The notes under the pieces: generated by a model
The model's database searches: none
What the model was told of the DNA's origin: nothing
The model's input: only the letters and a program-made list of their open reading frames with translations
Position numbers and translations under genes: made by a program
Source: Bacteroidales bacterium H10
GTDB lineage: Bacteria > Bacteroidota > Bacteroidia > Bacteroidales > Muribaculaceae
DNA: 6,365 nt
NCBI GenBank assembly: GCA_001701295.1
Contig: DAAV01000058.1
Location: 1,007 to 7,371 of the forward strand
Direction of reading: 5' to 3'
Shown here: piece after piece, positions 5,043-6,365 of the stretch
How positions within the stretch are numbered: the stretch's first letter is position 1
Layout: each line of letters begins with the position of its first letter

Positions 5043-6365
5043 TTATTTTACGATAATTTTCTTAACATAATTCCGCGCAGGAACACTTACGATATATAAG
5101 CCGGCACGCGGCAACGTCACCTTACGGGAACCTCGCGCAATAAGAGCGCCGGTGTAATCGGCCACGAAAATCTCATCAGCGGTATTTGCAGAAATCTCAT
5201 ATCCGTCAAAAGCGACTGCGAAATCGCCGTTCATAATGTGAGACACTCCGGAATGATCCTTGGTGCGCACACCTACCTCCTCCGATTTTCTTGAAAAAAG
5301 CATACCGTCTGTAGCACGTACAGTATAGGCGTATTCTGTGGCCGGTTCAAGATCCGTGACCGCATATGACAATACGTTCCCGACCTTCAGATCCACATAA
5401 TTCTCAAGGGGAATATTGTCATAATCCTGACCATAGCCTACCTTGACATCATCTATGGCCACGGAGCCGGAATCTCCTTCACGCACAAACTGCATACGAA
5501 TCCTCACAGTATTTTCCGGAAAACCTTCGATACGCGTCACTACACCGCCTGCTGTTTTCTGCACTTCGGTTTTTTCCACAAGCACAACATCCTGCGAAGT
5601 AATCGCATAAATATATATCATGTCACCCGACGACGTATTGTTGCCGCGATGCCAGAAAGTAAGTTCTCGGATAGAATCGTCATATTCCGGAGAAGTCAGA
5701 TTATTGCCCGCATTAAGCCGCAATGCCGGTGCAGATTCACCCGAATATGATTCCATGCCATAAGTCACACCTGATGTGCTCGTCCAATCCCCAAGATTAT
5801 CTATGCCGCCGGTAAAATCACAAATGTCATAAAATGGATCCCCGGGGACCTTGACATAGACCGACAGCAAATATTCCGCAGCTCCATCCAAGGGCAACCA
5901 GTTTGCTGTAAATCCATTCTCCCCCACTTCTGTGGCGTCTTCGGCCTCAACGCTATAATATTCAATTGAAAGACGATCTGTAGTAACAGGGACAATATCC
6001 GACGCATTTCCGGAAAACCATCCGTCAGACACCTTTACACTATAGAAATAATGTTTATCAGGTTCAAGTCCCGAAATGGGGAACGAATCACATATTCGAA
6101 CATTGCGGGCCAAAAATCCTTTGACATATTCAGGATTATTATCCTCATCATAACTGAATACGGAAAGAATGTGATCAAATCCGTCTACAGCGACCCACCG
6201 CGCCACAAAAGACTCTAAGGTTATATCTTCGGCAGGGAGGACAGTCACATCCGGCATGTCAGGAACCGGAGCGCCTCCCAGCACATCAAAAGTAATCCGT
6301 CCGTCCGCCTCCGAGATATCGGTAATAGGAAGATCAATTGCCTTATTAGTCCAGGTCTTCATAGC
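5043..6365 (-). CDS. Secreted multidomain protein, C-terminal part (fnIII, fnIII with nested jelly-roll, C-terminal sorting-like domain); 5' end outside window
   Basis: The frame is open to the right edge, with an Ala codon (6363-6365) before the first visible Met at 6362. That Met is not followed by a signal peptide, so it is probably internal and the gene is partial. Counting from that Met, residues 1-30 (DLPITDISEADGRITFDVLGG) resemble the segment that follows the catalytic domain in Bacteroidales M6-type secreted metallopeptidases; this is a recollection of family style and no catalytic motif is in the window. About 35-128 is fnIII (FVARWVAVDG, YSVKVSDG). About 129-368 is a second fnIII whose strands FTANWLPLDGAAEYLLSVYV and TEYAYTVRATDG are separated by a jelly-roll insert (about 180-311: LGDWTSTSGVTYGMESYSG, ELTFWHRG, VAIDDVKVGYG). 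About 372-439 is a type IX-like sorting domain ending AGLYIVSVPARNYVKKIIVK. A surface or secreted enzyme or adhesin is likely; the activity lies outside the window. Confidence 0.85.
   Translation of the reverse strand, partial: AMKTWTNKAIDLPITDISEADGRITFDVLGGAPVPDMPDVTVLPAEDITLESFVARWVAVDGFDHILSVFSYDEDNNPEYVKGFLARNVRICDSFPISGLEPDKHYFYSVKVSDGWFSGNASDIVPVTTDRLSIEYYSVEAEDATEVGENGFTANWLPLDGAAEYLLSVYVKVPGDPFYDICDFTGGIDNLGDWTSTSGVTYGMESYSGESAPALRLNAGNNLTSPEYDDSIRELTFWHRGNNTSSGDMIYIYAITSQDVVLVEKTEVQKTAGGVVTRIEGFPENTVRIRMQFVREGDSGSVAIDDVKVGYGQDYDNIPLENYVDLKVGNVLSYAVTDLEPATEYAYTVRATDGMLFSRKSEEVGVRTKDHSGVSHIMNGDFAVAFDGYEISANTADEIFVADYTGALIARGSRKVTLPRAGLYIVSVPARNYVKKIIVK

Noticed and set aside
6360..6362. 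ATG as the true start of the right-hand gene
   Set aside because: The frame is open beyond it, no signal peptide follows, and the protein begins in the middle of a domain-like segment. A secreted protein with a C-terminal sorting domain needs an N-terminal signal, so the start lies outside the window.

Overview
The window reads as Bacteroidales chromosome. Supporting signs are a perfect TAnnTTTG-type -7 box (TATCTTTG), A-rich leaders without a Shine-Dalgarno sequence, intermediate GC content, and very long secreted proteins built from fibronectin type III (fnIII) and choice-of-anchor-J (jelly-roll) modules that end in type IX-like C-terminal sorting domains. A gut lineage such as Muribaculaceae or a relative is a guess from protein style only. 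Everything supported lies on the minus strand, so transcription runs from right to left.

Layout in order of transcription: (1) positions 5043-6365 hold the 3' end of a gene for a secreted multidomain protein (at least 440 codons, open at the right edge). It carries an fnIII domain, a second fnIII split by a jelly-roll insert, and a C-terminal sorting-like domain. It is followed 7 bases later by a candidate intrinsic terminator (about 4988-5035). (2) Positions 4914-4997 hold a candidate promoter, with an 8-bp perfect inverted repeat laid across it. (3) Positions 336-4913 hold a complete 1525-residue secreted protein: signal peptide, very basic linker, beta-propeller-like region, Ig/fnIII modules, three jelly-roll domains (the last nested inside an fnIII), a CARDB-like domain and a C-terminal sorting-like domain. 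A strong intrinsic terminator (248-279) follows. (4) Positions 1-206 hold the promoter, about 140 nt of leader with an 11-bp stem-loop, and the first ten codons of rpsL (ribosomal protein S12) running off the left edge.

The two large proteins look like surface or secreted factors of the type IX style. They share an architectural trick, a jelly-roll module inserted in an fnIII fold, but a terminator and a separate promoter suggest they are transcribed independently. The rpsL promoter begins a new housekeeping unit, probably the str ribosomal operon. No mobile element, CRISPR array, tRNA or rRNA was seen. I do not see a clear undescribed system. The best leads are the inverted repeat across the promoter of the 1525-residue gene, the rpsL leader stem-loop, and the nested-domain architecture.
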